Assembly: GCA_039820545.1 (NCBI GenBank)
Contig: JBCBPW010000004.1
Location: forward strand, 1 to 64,000
DNA: 64,000 bases
Direction: 5' to 3'
Origin: JALEFZ01 sp039820545
GTDB taxonomy: Bacteria > Bacteroidota > Bacteroidia > J057
Shown piece by piece: positions 1 to 8,693 of this stretch (position 1 is the stretch's first letter; every line of letters starts with the position of its first letter). The notes beneath the pieces are model-generated. The model searched no databases. It was not told the DNA's origin and worked only from the letters and a program-made list of their open reading frames with translations. The position numbers and the translations under genes were made by a program.

Positions 1-333
1 GATAAGGATTAAGACATATTTTGTAAGAGGTCACATACATGAAAAGAGATGTGATCCCTTTGAAGGCTAATCGCTATAAAATCTCTAACACCCACCTCAA
101 ATAGTCCTCTGTCCGAGTTTTTATACATCATATCATCATTTTAGTACACTTTTCATAATATTGGAAAGTATAAGGAAAATAAAATCCAACCTTTTTTCCC
201 GAATTATAACCCACTCAATCAGAATGTTTGAGTATCAGGCGAGAATGTCTCGTATTCTTAAGCAAAGTTCTGCTCTTTTGAAGCGTAACTCTAGACTGTC
301 TGTGGAGTCTCAAGTAGCACAGATCATTTGCGC
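1..333. other. intergenic leader region at the window edge
   Basis: No convincing gene is seen in these 333 bases. An imperfect hairpin lies near 29-57 (arms TCACAT and ATGTGA plus wobble pairs) without a clear T tract, so it may be the end of a gene left of the window. No promoter matching TAnnTTTG is found before the TPR lipoprotein. Confidence 0.4.
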
Positions 334-1254
334 ATGAAAAAATATCTTCTCTATATCCTGCTTTTATTGTTTGTTGTGGCGTGTAGTCCCTCTCCCCAGC
401 GTTTGGCCTCTACCTCCGAAGAGTGGGTTTTAGAGAAACATATTCTCCGTCTAGAGAAGCGCATCAAAAAACACCCTGATTGGTACGAACCCTATCTTCT
501 TCGTGGACAGGCACACTATAAGTTGAGTCAGTACAATGAAGCATTAGAAAACTTTGATCAGGTCATTCAGCTTAATCCCCAAAGTGTAATCGGTCGTTAT
601 AATCGTGCGATGACTTATGTCAATATGGGGCAGAGAATAGAAGCTTTGACAGATTTTCAAACGGTTCTTACATTGGACTCATTACACAAACCCACGATGG
701 CACACTTGGGATTCTTGTATGTCAAAATCGATAGCTTCAGGAAGGCAGTGGACATCATGGACCGTGCAATCCGTCATTATCCCGAACATATTCCATTTTA
801 TAGTCTACGTGGGGCAGCCTTTTACTATTTAGATGAGCCCCGACTGGCCATCTATGATTATAGCGTGATCATAGAGCGACATCCACGGGATACAGATGCA
901 CTGGTGCAGCGTGCGTTGGCCCATTATGCGCTACGCGAGTACGACATGGCCAAAGAGGATCTCGCGACAGTCTTGAAAGCAGATGACAATGTAGACATCG
1001 CCTGGTATCAGCGCGCACTCATTGATGTACAGGAGGGAGCCTACGATCGAGCTGTCCAACATGTCAACAAGGCCATTCGGCTGAATCCTCGCCGTGGGCA
1101 GTACTACTTCACGCGTGGTCTAGCGCGCCTCAATCTTAATCGCGAAGCACAGGCACGTGCTGATTTTGATCAAGCGATGCTCAAGAATCCTACCTTAAAA
1201 ATTCAGATTGATCAAGTGGTGGCGGAGCAAGAAGCGATGCTGAGGGATGAGTGA
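334..1254 (+). CDS. TPR-repeat lipoprotein
   Basis: A 306-residue predicted lipoprotein made almost entirely of tetratricopeptide repeats. The N-terminus is a lysine pair plus a hydrophobic stretch ending in a lipobox (VVAC), so the mature protein should be acylated at that cysteine and sit on a periplasmic or outer-membrane face. At least six TPR units follow (for example around residues 50-85, where the LNPQSVIGRYNRA segment is typical), suggesting a protein-protein interaction scaffold. The longest frame begins at a TTG at 328, but the ATG at 334 gives the normal MKKYL signal-peptide start and was chosen. The next gene (hemL) has its own promoter-like element, so this is probably a single-gene unit. 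The partner is not predictable. Confidence 0.85.
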   Translation: MKKYLLYILLLLFVVACSPSPQRLASTSEEWVLEKHILRLEKRIKKHPDWYEPYLLRGQAHYKLSQYNEALENFDQVIQLNPQSVIGRYNRAMTYVNMGQRIEALTDFQTVLTLDSLHKPTMAHLGFLYVKIDSFRKAVDIMDRAIRHYPEHIPFYSLRGAAFYYLDEPRLAIYDYSVIIERHPRDTDALVQRALAHYALREYDMAKEDLATVLKADDNVDIAWYQRALIDVQEGAYDRAVQHVNKAIRLNPRRGQYYFTRGLARLNLNREAQARADFDQAMLKNPTLKIQIDQVVAEQEAMLRDE

Positions 1255-1363
1255 TGGGATCCTGTAGAGCGTATGAGCACTTAGAGGCTACGCTGTAGCG
1301 GTGGCCCTACACAGATCTATAAGTTAATCAGGTCATAAGAAAGCGATCTCCGAACTATCTGCT

Positions 1364-1371
1364 TATCTTTG
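1364..1371 (+). promoter_or_regulatory. promoter -7 element for hemL
   Basis: TATCTTTG matches the Bacteroidota sigma-A -7 consensus TAnnTTTG and lies 50 bases before the hemL start. No clear TTG was found at the -33 position, so the call rests on the -7 box and position alone. Confidence 0.5.
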
Positions 1372-1421
1372 CAGTTGTATTTTTCGGTTCTAATTGGGAC
1401 CGATTTACCTGATTTATACTT

Positions 1422-2720
1422 ATGACGCACACATACAATACTCAGACAAGCAAGGATCTATTTTATGAAGCCAACCAGTACATTCCAGGTGGAGTAAACT
1501 CTCCCGTACGTGCCTTTAAAAGCGTCGGAGGAGATCCCATTTTCATCAAACGTGCCGAAGGTGCCTATATTTATGATGAGGATGGCAATGCTTATGTCGA
1601 ACTGATCAATTCATGGGGCCCCATGCTCATGGGACACGCGCATCCAGTCGTCCGCGAAGCTGTAGCAGAAGCACTTTCGCGCTCTTTTAGTTTTGGTGCG
1701 CCCACAGAGATCGAGATTCAAATGGCCAAGCTGATCGTCGATGCTGTGCCTTCGGTAGAGAAGGTCCGTATGGTCAATAGTGGCACAGAAGCCACCATGA
1801 GTGCCATTCGATTGGCGCGTGGGTACACCAGCAAGGATAAAATCATCAAGTTTGCAGGATGCTATCACGGGCATGGAGATTCCTTTTTGATTGCGGCAGG
1901 CAGTGGAGCGGTCACTTTTGGTGTACCCAATAGTCCAGGCGTCACTGATGGGATTGCACAGGATACTTTGATTGCGGAGTTCAACAACCTAGACCATGTC
2001 CGAGAGCTAGTGGAAGCCAATAAGGGCAATGTAGCTTCGATCATTCTTGAGCCGATTACAGGAAATATGGGGGTTATCATCCCCGAACCTGGGTTTTTAG
2101 ACGGGCTGCGCAGGATCTGCGATGAGGAAGGAATCGTGCTGATATTTGATGAAGTTATGACGGGTTTCCGTTTGACCTATCATAGTGCCCAGTCCATCTT
2201 AGGTGTGACGCCTGACATTACCTGTTTGGGTAAAATCATCGGAGGGGGAATGCCAGTAGGAGCTTATGGAGGAAAGAAAGAAATCATGGATTTTGTTTCT
2301 CCGTCGGGTCCTGTATACCAAGCAGGTACACTTTCGGGAAATCCTATCGCAATGGCAGCGGGTGTCGCGACACTTACCTATCTGAGAGATCATCCAGAAG
2401 TATACGCTTCAGCGAATCAGGCAACACGCTCACTTTCGGAGGGATTGCATGATCTGCTCAACGAAAAGGGGATTGCGCACACACTACCCACGATTGGGTC
2501 GATGTTTACCCTGTTTTTTAACCCTGATCCTGTCAAGAAATTTGAAGATGCGCAGGCTTGCGACATGGAGCGATTTGCCAAGTTTTTTCGAATGATGCTA
2601 GAGAGAGGAGTCTACATGCCGCCTAGCCAGTACGAGGCAATGTTTGTCTCAGCTGCTACAGGAGAAAAAGAAGTCGATCACGTACTAAGCGCAGCAAAGG
2701 CGTCTCTGGAATTGCTGTAG
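1422..2720 (+). CDS. hemL: glutamate-1-semialdehyde 2,1-aminomutase
   Basis: Converts glutamate-1-semialdehyde to 5-aminolevulinate, the last step of the C5 route to tetrapyrroles, in the cytoplasm with pyridoxal phosphate. The 432-residue length is normal for the family. It opens with the family's IPGGVNSPVRAFKSVGG segment (residues 21-37), has the NSGTEATMSAIRLAR cofactor-phosphate region near 119-133, FDEV at 242-245 with the cofactor-contacting Asp243, and the Schiff-base lysine Lys271 in CLGKIIGGGMPVG. The ATG at 1422 directly precedes the conserved start. It is a stand-alone gene with its own promoter-like box and a strong terminator. Confidence is high because the whole chain matches family landmarks rather than a general class-III aminotransferase. 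Confidence 0.97.
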   Translation: MTHTYNTQTSKDLFYEANQYIPGGVNSPVRAFKSVGGDPIFIKRAEGAYIYDEDGNAYVELINSWGPMLMGHAHPVVREAVAEALSRSFSFGAPTEIEIQMAKLIVDAVPSVEKVRMVNSGTEATMSAIRLARGYTSKDKIIKFAGCYHGHGDSFLIAAGSGAVTFGVPNSPGVTDGIAQDTLIAEFNNLDHVRELVEANKGNVASIILEPITGNMGVIIPEPGFLDGLRRICDEEGIVLIFDEVMTGFRLTYHSAQSILGVTPDITCLGKIIGGGMPVGAYGGKKEIMDFVSPSGPVYQAGTLSGNPIAMAAGVATLTYLRDHPEVYASANQATRSLSEGLHDLLNEKGIAHTLPTIGSMFTLFFNPDPVKKFEDAQACDMERFAKFFRMMLERGVYMPPSQYEAMFVSAATGEKEVDHVLSAAKASLELL

Positions 2721-2743
2721 ATAAAAGACAAAGACCTTATGTG

Positions 2744-2773
2744 AGGGAGAATGGTGACATTCTCTCTTTTTTT
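2744..2773 (+). terminator. intrinsic terminator of hemL
   Basis: Hairpin with arms 2745-2753 and 2758-2766 (one G-T wobble), a four-base loop and a run of seven T, 24 bases after the hemL stop. Confidence 0.85.
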
Positions 2774-2901
2774 ATATATAAAAATGACAAAAAGACAGTT
2801 TGTGTAGGTTGATTTGTGTCAAAACGGCAGAAAAAATCCAATGGCACATGGATTGATTACCAATAGTGTATTTGAAAACGAAAACAAAGCAAGAAAAGAA
2901 T

Positions 2902-3294
2902 ATGAAATTTGTCGTTAAAAATCATCCCTGGGCTACTAGCCGCGTGTATCGTCCCGTCAATGCTAACCGTTGGACGCCTGCTGTAAATGTGAAAGAAACA
3001 GATGCTTCATTTGAAGTAGCGTTGGCTGTACCAGGCCTGACTAAAGAAGACTTTAAACTAGCTGTAGAAGACGATCGCTTGACCATCAGTGCTAAGCAGG
3101 AGACCCAAAACGAAGAAAGCCATGAGCGTTTTACGCGTAAGGAATTCAACTTCCAGTCTTTCGAGCGTAGCTTCCTCCTGCCTGACAATGTCAATAGCGA
3201 AGCCATCTCAGCATCATACGAAAATGGTATCCTAAAGGTTGAACTTCCTAAAGTAGAACCTGAAGTGATCAAGAGAGAAATTGTCGTCGCATAG
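2902..3294 (+). CDS. small heat shock protein (Hsp20/alpha-crystallin family)
   Basis: A 130-residue ATP-independent holdase chaperone that binds unfolding proteins in the cytoplasm. The alpha-crystallin domain occupies about residues 30-120: it begins with VNVKETDASFEVALAVPGL, contains KEDFKLAVEDDRLTISA, and ends with the hallmark ASYENGILKVELPK (A-x-x-x-N-G-I/V-L). The I-x-V-like tail is represented by the final IVVA. The open frame extends upstream to a GTG at 2866, but the ATG at 2902 follows a purine-rich AAGAAAAGAA and gives the usual short N-terminal arm, so it was chosen. It is followed by a good terminator, and is monocistronic. A sequence one base off TAnnTTTG (TGTATTTG, 2867-2874) could be the promoter, but this is weak. 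Confidence 0.95.
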   Translation: MKFVVKNHPWATSRVYRPVNANRWTPAVNVKETDASFEVALAVPGLTKEDFKLAVEDDRLTISAKQETQNEESHERFTRKEFNFQSFERSFLLPDNVNSEAISASYENGILKVELPKVEPEVIKREIVVA

Positions 3295-3311
3295 CGAGGA
3301 TAGTCACTGGG

Positions 3312-3377
3312 GAAGGGGCTGAAGTCAAAAAGAAGGCAAGTGCGTTGGAATAGAAAGGATTCAGCCCTTTCTTTTTA
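3312..3377 (+). terminator. intrinsic terminator of the Hsp20 gene
   Basis: A 12-bp stem (3312-3323 with 3360-3371, one wobble; arms GAAGGGGCTGAA and TTCAGCCCTTTC) with a 36-base loop, followed by TTTTTAT. It lies 17 bases after the heat-shock gene stop. Confidence 0.75.
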
Positions 3378-3401
3378 TAAAAAAGTAGAAAGGAGAACGA
3401 T

Positions 3402-3464
3402 ATGCTCTTATTGTTAAGATTTAATCGCAGGAAAAGAGTCATGCAGTTGGTATCAGCTGTCTAA
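3402..3464 (+). CDS. possible 20-residue peptide between two terminators
   Basis: A short reading frame beginning MLLLLRFNRRKR and ending VSAV. It is preceded at 3390-3395 by AAGGAG with a six-base spacer, a textbook Shine-Dalgarno arrangement that is uncommon in this window. It lies between the terminator of the Hsp20 gene and another terminator at 3514, so it could belong to a separate very short transcript. The peptide has a hydrophobic start followed by a basic cluster. Nothing is recognised by family; chance cannot be excluded for a frame this short. Confidence 0.3.
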   Translation: MLLLLRFNRRKRVMQLVSAV

Positions 3465-3513
3465 TGACTCGAAGACATACAAGATGTTTCATGGTTAGTG
3501 TAGTGTAGTAGGT

Positions 3514-3555
3514 AGAATGGGAACGGCCGAGAGGTGCGTTCCCATTCTCTTTTTA
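3514..3555 (+). terminator. intrinsic terminator with no assigned gene
   Basis: Perfect 11-bp stem (3514-3524 with 3538-3548, arms AGAATGGGAAC and GTTCCCATTCT), 13-base loop, then CTTTTTATTTC. It points in the + direction, but the nearest annotated + gene already has a terminator 137 bases earlier. It may also stop the convergent DUF1801 gene. Confidence 0.75.
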
Positions 3556-3939
3556 TTTCTGTATAGGAGGGACACGATGGGTAGTAGCAAAGGTGAGCAT
3601 TTCCCTCAACTCAGGACGTTCAAGATCTTCTATTTTTTTGACCTTGAAATGTCGAAATTTCTTCCCTGTTCCTTCTAGTATACCTTCTGGATCAGGTAGC
3701 TCTGCACCATAATTGAATCCCAGAGTCACATGCTTCTTGGCTAGCGCAATCCATGAGAAGTGTTCGGACATTTTCTTGGGCCCCGTTCCATATCCTGTGA
3801 TTTTTTGCTTGAGCCAGGGCACTTCTATGACTTCTGGCAGGACTTCATAAATCAGCGCGCGAGTAGCAGTGGCGAGTTCCTGTATGTCAGGAGGATATTG
3901 CTGGATAATGGTTTGGAAATCAGCGTTTGTATAAGACAT
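3553..3939 (-). CDS. DUF1801 domain protein
   Basis: A 128-residue cytoplasmic protein of the DUF1801 (YdhG-like) family, a small alpha/beta fold of unknown activity. Typical features are the N-terminal helix DFQTIIQQYPPDIQELATATRALI, the ...EVIEVPWLKQKITGYGTGP strand region, and the C-terminal KKFRHFKVKKIEDLERPELREML segment. The reading frame is open further upstream to 4074, but that extension would run into the neighbouring gene and carries its terminator, so the ATG at 3939 was chosen. It is transcribed apart from the gene upstream, whose terminator lies at 3992-4027. Confidence 0.8.
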   Translation of the reverse strand: MSYTNADFQTIIQQYPPDIQELATATRALIYEVLPEVIEVPWLKQKITGYGTGPKKMSEHFSWIALAKKHVTLGFNYGAELPDPEGILEGTGKKFRHFKVKKIEDLERPELREMLTFATTHRVPPIQK

Positions 3940-3991
3940 GAATATGAATGCTAAAAAATGAAAATGGGCATATAATTTATCTGAATTCGAT

Positions 3992-4027
3992 GAAAAAAAG
4001 AAGGTAGACTTCTCAACAAGTCTACCT
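3992..4027 (-). terminator. intrinsic terminator of the 4075-4818 gene
   Basis: Perfect 10-bp stem (4002-4011 with 4018-4027, arms AGGTAGACTT and AAGTCTACCT), six-base loop, and on the minus strand a run of T (3993-3999), 48 bases after the stop of the upstream minus-strand gene. Confidence 0.9.
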
Positions 4028-4074
4028 AATGGTTTTTTTCTGTACGTAAAATCAGGCTTTAGGAAGCTACACAT

Positions 4075-4818
4075 TTATTTGCCATCTCCATCCCCTTCGT
4101 CTTCTACTGCTTTCTCCACCTCCTCAATCAATGCCTTATCTGAGGGTTTGAGCGGTTCCCCCTGCTTTAGTTCTGCCAATTGGGCTTTGAAGGTAGCGAG
4201 TCTATCTTTTTCCTGATCTATGAGCTGGAGTTGATTTTTACGGTCCAACTTGTTTTGATCGATAGACTGTAAAGTCTCAGCCAGTTCAATCTCTAGCTTC
4301 ACGGAGTCTGTCACCATTTTCTCATGAGCTTTGGCTTCCTTAGCAACTACTTTTTTCTGCTCTGCGATGAGCAATCCCATTTCGTAGATTTTGACGTCTA
4401 GTTGGAGGCCTTCCATCATTTCAGTCAGCTTACCCATTTCATTGGGATAGTTGGTCGACGTAAGGAAGTTGTTATTTCCAGCCGAGACAAAAACAGTGAT
4501 ACGCGTCTCGCTGCTAGACTTACGAGAGGCACGCTCTGTCTTATAATAATAATCCCAGCGGTTGTTGGCAATCTCGCTGAAGGTCACTCCTTCATAGTAG
4601 TGGAAGCCACTTTTGGATTTTGGCTTGGTATTCAGGCCAGATCGGAATTTTTCGTCCAATACAGCCATTACATTTTTCTCCTGCCCCTGGATGGTAATGG
4701 TAAAAGCATTGCCAGTGGTTTTCTTCATAAACTCCTGCTTGCCTTCATTTACTTTTTGGGCTTGCATGCTTAGGAGAGAAAAGAAGATGAATGAGAGAAG
4801 AAGGAATAGGTTTTTCAT
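4075..4818 (-). CDS. exported protein with C-terminal coiled coil, unknown function
   Basis: A 247-residue protein with a signal peptide (MKNLFLLLSFIFFSLLSMQA, cleavage likely after AQA/MQAQ), so it is exported to the periplasm or surface. Residues about 25-130 form a compact beta-rich domain that mentions no known catalytic motif (GNAFTITIQGQEKNVMAVLDEKF; GFHYYEGVTF). Residues about 145-235 are a charged heptad-like coiled coil (KLEIELAETLQSIDQNKLDRK). The C-terminus is very acidic (EDEGDGDGK). Similar lineage-restricted proteins of Bacteroidota are annotated only as hypothetical. A role in a surface or envelope structure is a guess. Confidence 0.75.
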   Translation of the reverse strand: MKNLFLLLSFIFFSLLSMQAQKVNEGKQEFMKKTTGNAFTITIQGQEKNVMAVLDEKFRSGLNTKPKSKSGFHYYEGVTFSEIANNRWDYYYKTERASRKSSSETRITVFVSAGNNNFLTSTNYPNEMGKLTEMMEGLQLDVKIYEMGLLIAEQKKVVAKEAKAHEKMVTDSVKLEIELAETLQSIDQNKLDRKNQLQLIDQEKDRLATFKAQLAELKQGEPLKPSDKALIEEVEKAVEDEGDGDGK

Positions 4819-5075
4819 AGTGAGGGTAGTATTTTATTCTGAGACGATGCGATTCATCAGATTGTCACGCTTCCCTAAAGAAAAATAATCTGGACATAGG
4901 TTGCCCTGAACCGTGAGTAAAAAGTGTTTCAGTACAAATTTTAAGCCCAGTGACAGCTACCTTGGAGGTAAGCGTTTCAACTCCAAGAAGTAGAATGTAA
5001 ATCCTAAAACTCAAAAAACCTTTTTACACAGCGTATTGGGTCGCGCCCTCTGAATTCTCCTTTCCAACTGTCTCG

Positions 5076-6320
5076 TTACATGGAAACAATCAATAAGTCG
5101 ATATCTCGATAATTCATACTCATACCAAAAAGAGAAGCAATGTTCTTTTTGGTCACATGACGTCTATACGCATAGATCCCTACTTTGAGACCTTCGTCAT
5201 AGCGAATCAAGTTGTCGATCCCACCACTCTGGCCGATATTCACGATCAATGGACCCAAGACATTGCTGATGGCGATAGAGGCTGTCCGTGCGACACGTGA
5301 GGCGATGTTGGGGACACAGTAGTGGATGACGCCATGCTTGACAAAGGTAGGTTTGTCGTGGGTCGTGAGTCTACTAGTTTCGATGCAGCCTCCCTGGTCT
5401 ATCGCCACATCAATCACCACAGATCCTTCTTTCATTTCCTTGATCATGTCCTCTGTCACGACCATAGGGGCGCGCTGTCCATCTCGATAAGCTGCACCGA
5501 TGACCACATCTGAAGCGACGACGGCATCTCGAATATAGTTTCTCTGTGCGACAGAAGTGTATACATTGATCCCTAGCTCTTTTTCTATTCTCCGCAGTTT
5601 ATAGATCTCTTCATCAATGATACGGACCCTTGCGCCCATCCCCATTGCGGTCTGAGCTGCATTGAAGCCGACAGTGCCTGCACCGATGATGGTCACTTCT
5701 GCAGGAGGAATACCCGTCACTCCTCCAAGCAAGATGCCTTGCCCATCATTTTTTTCTGTAAGGAGTTCTGAAGCGATGTGAATAGAAGATACACCCGCGA
5801 TTTCACTCATCATTTGTACCAGGGGCAAAGATCCGTCTTCACTACGGAAAAACTCGAACCCAATCGCGGTGATATTTTTGCGAATGAGTTGATTCATGTG
5901 ATCTGGAGAGAGTGAGCCCATATTAATGGCAGAGATCAGGGTTTGATTCTCTTTGAGTAGCAGCAGTTCTTCCTGGGAGAGTGGAGATACTTTCAGAATG
6001 ACATCTGAGTTGGCGAAGACATCCTCGACGGTGTAGGAAATGGTGGCTCCTTGCTCAGCATAATCATGATCGGTATACCGAGCACCTTCTCCAGCTTCAT
6101 GCTCGATGTATACCTGATGTCCATTGGCAATGATCACACCTACGGTCTCTGGCGTGATCGCTACGCGGTTTTCTTGGAAGAAAGTCTCTCGCGGTATCCC
6201 GATGCGGAGTCGCTTTTGCAACTCTCCTTTTTTGAGCGGCATCTCTTTGGGTATGGCCCAGGAACCTGGGTACACACCGGGGAATATTCCTTTTTCAATC
6301 GAAAACTCAGACTTGGCCAT
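5076..6320 (-). CDS. ald: alanine dehydrogenase
   Basis: A 414-residue NAD-dependent dehydrogenase of the alanine dehydrogenase/PNT family that interconverts L-alanine and pyruvate plus ammonia. The N-terminal AlaDh/PNT domain starts at RIGIPRETFFQENRVAITPE (about residues 40-60), with the family's KVSPLSQEELLLLKENQ and later the Rossmann nucleotide-binding loop VTIIGAGTVGFNAAQTAMGMGA (about 208-230). The H-rich catalytic region and the C-terminal SIAISNVLGPLIVNIG segment follow. It has an N-terminal extension of some 35 residues (MAKSEFSIEKGIFPG) common in Bacteroidota versions. Its start overlaps the end of tsaE by 14 bases, so the two are translationally coupled. Lysine-dehydrogenase-like relatives exist, but alanine dehydrogenase fits best. 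Confidence 0.9.
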   Translation of the reverse strand: MAKSEFSIEKGIFPGVYPGSWAIPKEMPLKKGELQKRLRIGIPRETFFQENRVAITPETVGVIIANGHQVYIEHEAGEGARYTDHDYAEQGATISYTVEDVFANSDVILKVSPLSQEELLLLKENQTLISAINMGSLSPDHMNQLIRKNITAIGFEFFRSEDGSLPLVQMMSEIAGVSSIHIASELLTEKNDGQGILLGGVTGIPPAEVTIIGAGTVGFNAAQTAMGMGARVRIIDEEIYKLRRIEKELGINVYTSVAQRNYIRDAVVASDVVIGAAYRDGQRAPMVVTEDMIKEMKEGSVVIDVAIDQGGCIETSRLTTHDKPTFVKHGVIHYCVPNIASRVARTASIAISNVLGPLIVNIGQSGGIDNLIRYDEGLKVGIYAYRRHVTKKNIASLFGMSMNYRDIDLLIVSM

Positions 6321-6747
6321 GCACCGTATGGGTTAGTTCTATCTTGCGACTATGATCGGTTTGGACTGAGATGTGGAGGTGGATTGTATCCGAAGGGAGC
6401 AAGGAAGGAATGCGTTCGGGCCATTCGATAAATGTATAATGGCCCTTTTGGAAGTAGTCAAGTAAACCAATCTCATACGCCTCATCTTCATTTTGAAGCC
6501 GGTAAAGATCCATGTGAACCACAAGCTCATCTGCGCCAGGATACTCATGAATTAAATTGAAAGTAGGACTTGTGACAGGCTCTTGTACACCCAAGATCTC
6601 ACAAAAAAGCTTGATCAGTGTGGTCTTTCCTGCGCCCAACTCCCCATAAAATGCAAAAATTCTCTCATTCGTACAACTCTCCAAAATACTTTTTGCGATG
6701 GAATAGTTGTCTGATAACGAGCGACTCAAATATACCCTCTCCGACAT
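6307..6747 (-). CDS. tsaE: tRNA threonylcarbamoyladenosine biosynthesis ATPase TsaE
   Basis: A 146-residue P-loop ATPase that works with TsaB, TsaD and TsaC in making threonylcarbamoyladenosine at position 37 of ANN-decoding tRNAs. The Walker A motif GELGAGKTT lies near residues 36-44 and the family segment SPTFNLIHEYPG near 60-71, followed by VVHMDLYRL (Walker B-like) and FIEWPERI. It is the first gene of a two-gene unit with ald; no functional link between tRNA modification and alanine metabolism is known, and simple co-transcription is likely. Confidence 0.95.
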   Translation of the reverse strand: MSERVYLSRSLSDNYSIAKSILESCTNERIFAFYGELGAGKTTLIKLFCEILGVQEPVTSPTFNLIHEYPGADELVVHMDLYRLQNEDEAYEIGLLDYFQKGHYTFIEWPERIPSLLPSDTIHLHISVQTDHSRKIELTHTVHGQV

Positions 6748-6834
6748 GGTGCGAATATAATTCTACCCGCATCAATGGCCAAATATTGATAGGGAAATCG
6801 TCAATCGGAAAGGATTTTAGCTGAATAAAACGTG

Positions 6835-7566
6835 CTAAAAAAGCCCGTCGCGGTTGATCATGGAGATGAAATGCTCCTTCTGACCCTTGCTGATCGGGAG
6901 TGCGACGTCTCCTATATAGACCATATTGCCCACAATGCTATCAATATGGGTGATGTTGACGATATAACTACGGTGGATTCGGGCAAAATGTGCATCAGGC
7001 AGTGCTTCAAGTAGCCTGCTCAAAGATTGGAGAATGATCAATTTGTCTTTTGTGGTGTGAATCCGCACATACTCGCGTAGCCCTTCGATGTATTTGATCT
7101 CTTCGTAGGCTACTTGTACTAGGCGTTGATCAGTTTTGACAAATAAGGAGTCTCTAGCGGAAGAAGGATTGGAAGAATCAGATGGAGGAATGGAAGGTGT
7201 GAGTGGAGGAGAAACTTTTTCCATGGCGCGATTGATGGCCTGGAAAAATCGCTCAAATACAATGGGCTTGAGTAAGTAGTCTACCACATCCAGTTCATAG
7301 CCCTCGACTGCGTATTCAGAAAAGGCCGTCGTGAATATCGTGGCAGGTCTTTTGCCCAAAGACCTCAAGAAGTCAAGGCCCGAAAGGTTGGGCATATGTA
7401 TATCCAGGAGTAAAATATCCACCTGCTGCTCTCTCAGCACAGTCTGCGCTTCTATTGCTGTTTTACATTGTCCTACAATCTCCAATTGAGGAATCTTCTG
7501 AATATGTCCTGCCAGGAGCTTACGAGCGAGTGCTTCGTCGTCTACGATGAGGGTACGATATTTCAT
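6835..7566 (-). CDS. LytTR-family response regulator
   Basis: A 243-residue two-component response regulator. The receiver domain (about 1-120) has the acidic pocket Asp9/Asp10, the phosphoacceptor Asp55 in ILLLDIHMPN, and the conserved lysine in YLLKPI near residue 103. A linker rich in Ser and Pro (about 118-140) leads to a LytTR DNA-binding domain (about 145-240), with YEEIKYIEGLREYVRIHT and FARIHRSYIVNI motifs. It lies 10 bases after the sensor kinase gene and is surely co-transcribed with it. LytTR regulators bind imperfect direct repeats; no target was identified here. Confidence 0.93.
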   Translation of the reverse strand: MKYRTLIVDDEALARKLLAGHIQKIPQLEIVGQCKTAIEAQTVLREQQVDILLLDIHMPNLSGLDFLRSLGKRPATIFTTAFSEYAVEGYELDVVDYLLKPIVFERFFQAINRAMEKVSPPLTPSIPPSDSSNPSSARDSLFVKTDQRLVQVAYEEIKYIEGLREYVRIHTTKDKLIILQSLSRLLEALPDAHFARIHRSYIVNITHIDSIVGNMVYIGDVALPISKGQKEHFISMINRDGLF

Positions 7567-7576
7567 GAGGGAGAGA

Positions 7577-8644
7577 TTATAGCTGTTTTTGGGAGGAATT
7601 AGGAGGGGTGTCTTGGGGATCAGATAGATCTACATCCAGTTCTACGCTGAATACGCCATTATCAGCATGGATTCGTAGCTGGTGTTTTTTGGGATAATGG
7701 AGTTCCAATTGTCTACGTGCATTTGATAGTCCAATGCCTGTGTCCGTTGTTTGGCTATCTGAGTGATAGGGAGATACACTATTTGACAAAGAGAAATGCA
7801 TGACATCGGATTCATCTACAACTGTGCTTACTTTGATCCATCCTTGAGGATTTTCATTCAGGTCGCCATGTTTGAAGCTATTTTCCAGAAAATTGATCAA
7901 CAGCAAAGAGGCAATTTGATGTTTGTTTTTAATCCCTTCGGTGTATATATCTACGTTTTTTGCCTCTTCATCCTGCAATTGGTGCAAGTCTACATAACTC
8001 TGAAATAACTCCATTTCTCGCAAGAGCTTGGTATGGACTACCCGCGTATCACTGAGGAGGTAGCGCATGATCTCTGATAGCTTAGCAATCATCTGTGGCG
8101 CACGATCGTCTTTCAGGAGAGCCAAAGAGTAAAGATTGTTGAGGGTATTGAACAGAAAATGAGGATTAACTTGGGTCTTGAGGAATTTGAGCTCGGCTTG
8201 CAATCGTTGATTCTGAAGCTCTGTTTTCTGCTGCGTGATCGAAAACCATGCTTCGGCAAACTTGAATAGGGTAGAGCCGATCATGACGATAGTGATTGCA
8301 AAAATCGGAACCTGCCAATCGGGAAGTTGAGCCGCCGCCATCCCATTGATTTCTATATCCACCCAGTATCTTAGCACGATCAGACCCGCGATCAATCCTC
8401 CCGCAGCTAATAGGTAGGCCAAGTAGCGCTTTTTTTCAAGGAGATGAGGGATCAATACCATGTAATTGAAGTACACCCCTGCAATCATCAGTGGAAGCTT
8501 TTGCAGGACATAAAGTGTCGGGCCTATAGGACTTGCCTGAGCGGGTGAGCTGGAATATGCCAGTACAGACCAGAAGCACCAAAATATGACCTGGATCAGA
8601 ATCGTAAAGATTCGGAAGTTGCCCTTCGTCAAGGCTATCCCCAT
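7577..8644 (-). CDS. LytS/YpdA-type sensor histidine kinase
   Basis: A membrane sensor kinase of about 355 residues. Four hydrophobic helices fill the N-terminal 150 residues with only short loops, so there is no large extracellular sensor. The His_kinase domain (PF06580 type) carries the phosphoacceptor histidine in TQVNPHFLFNTLNNLYSL, followed by an ATPase domain with the N box LINFLENSFKHG and the G box TGIGLSNARRQLELHY. The frame opens at a GTG at 8674; the internal ATG at 8644 was chosen because it starts the MGIALTKGNFRIFT segment just before the first helix, but both are possible. Copy 1 of the dispersed inverted-repeat element lies about 50 bases upstream. Confidence 0.9.
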   Translation of the reverse strand: MGIALTKGNFRIFTILIQVIFWCFWSVLAYSSSPAQASPIGPTLYVLQKLPLMIAGVYFNYMVLIPHLLEKKRYLAYLLAAGGLIAGLIVLRYWVDIEINGMAAAQLPDWQVPIFAITIVMIGSTLFKFAEAWFSITQQKTELQNQRLQAELKFLKTQVNPHFLFNTLNNLYSLALLKDDRAPQMIAKLSEIMRYLLSDTRVVHTKLLREMELFQSYVDLHQLQDEEAKNVDIYTEGIKNKHQIASLLLINFLENSFKHGDLNENPQGWIKVSTVVDESDVMHFSLSNSVSPYHSDSQTTDTGIGLSNARRQLELHYPKKHQLRIHADNGVFSVELDVDLSDPQDTPPNSSQKQL

Positions 8645-8693
8645 GATTTTATGTTCATCTTGAATTGTCAACACGTTTCTTTTTTTACCTTCT

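Noticed and set aside
4613..4888. Open frames opposite the secreted coiled-coil gene
   Set aside because: Antisense shadow of the 4075-4818 gene; no family or ribosome-binding site.
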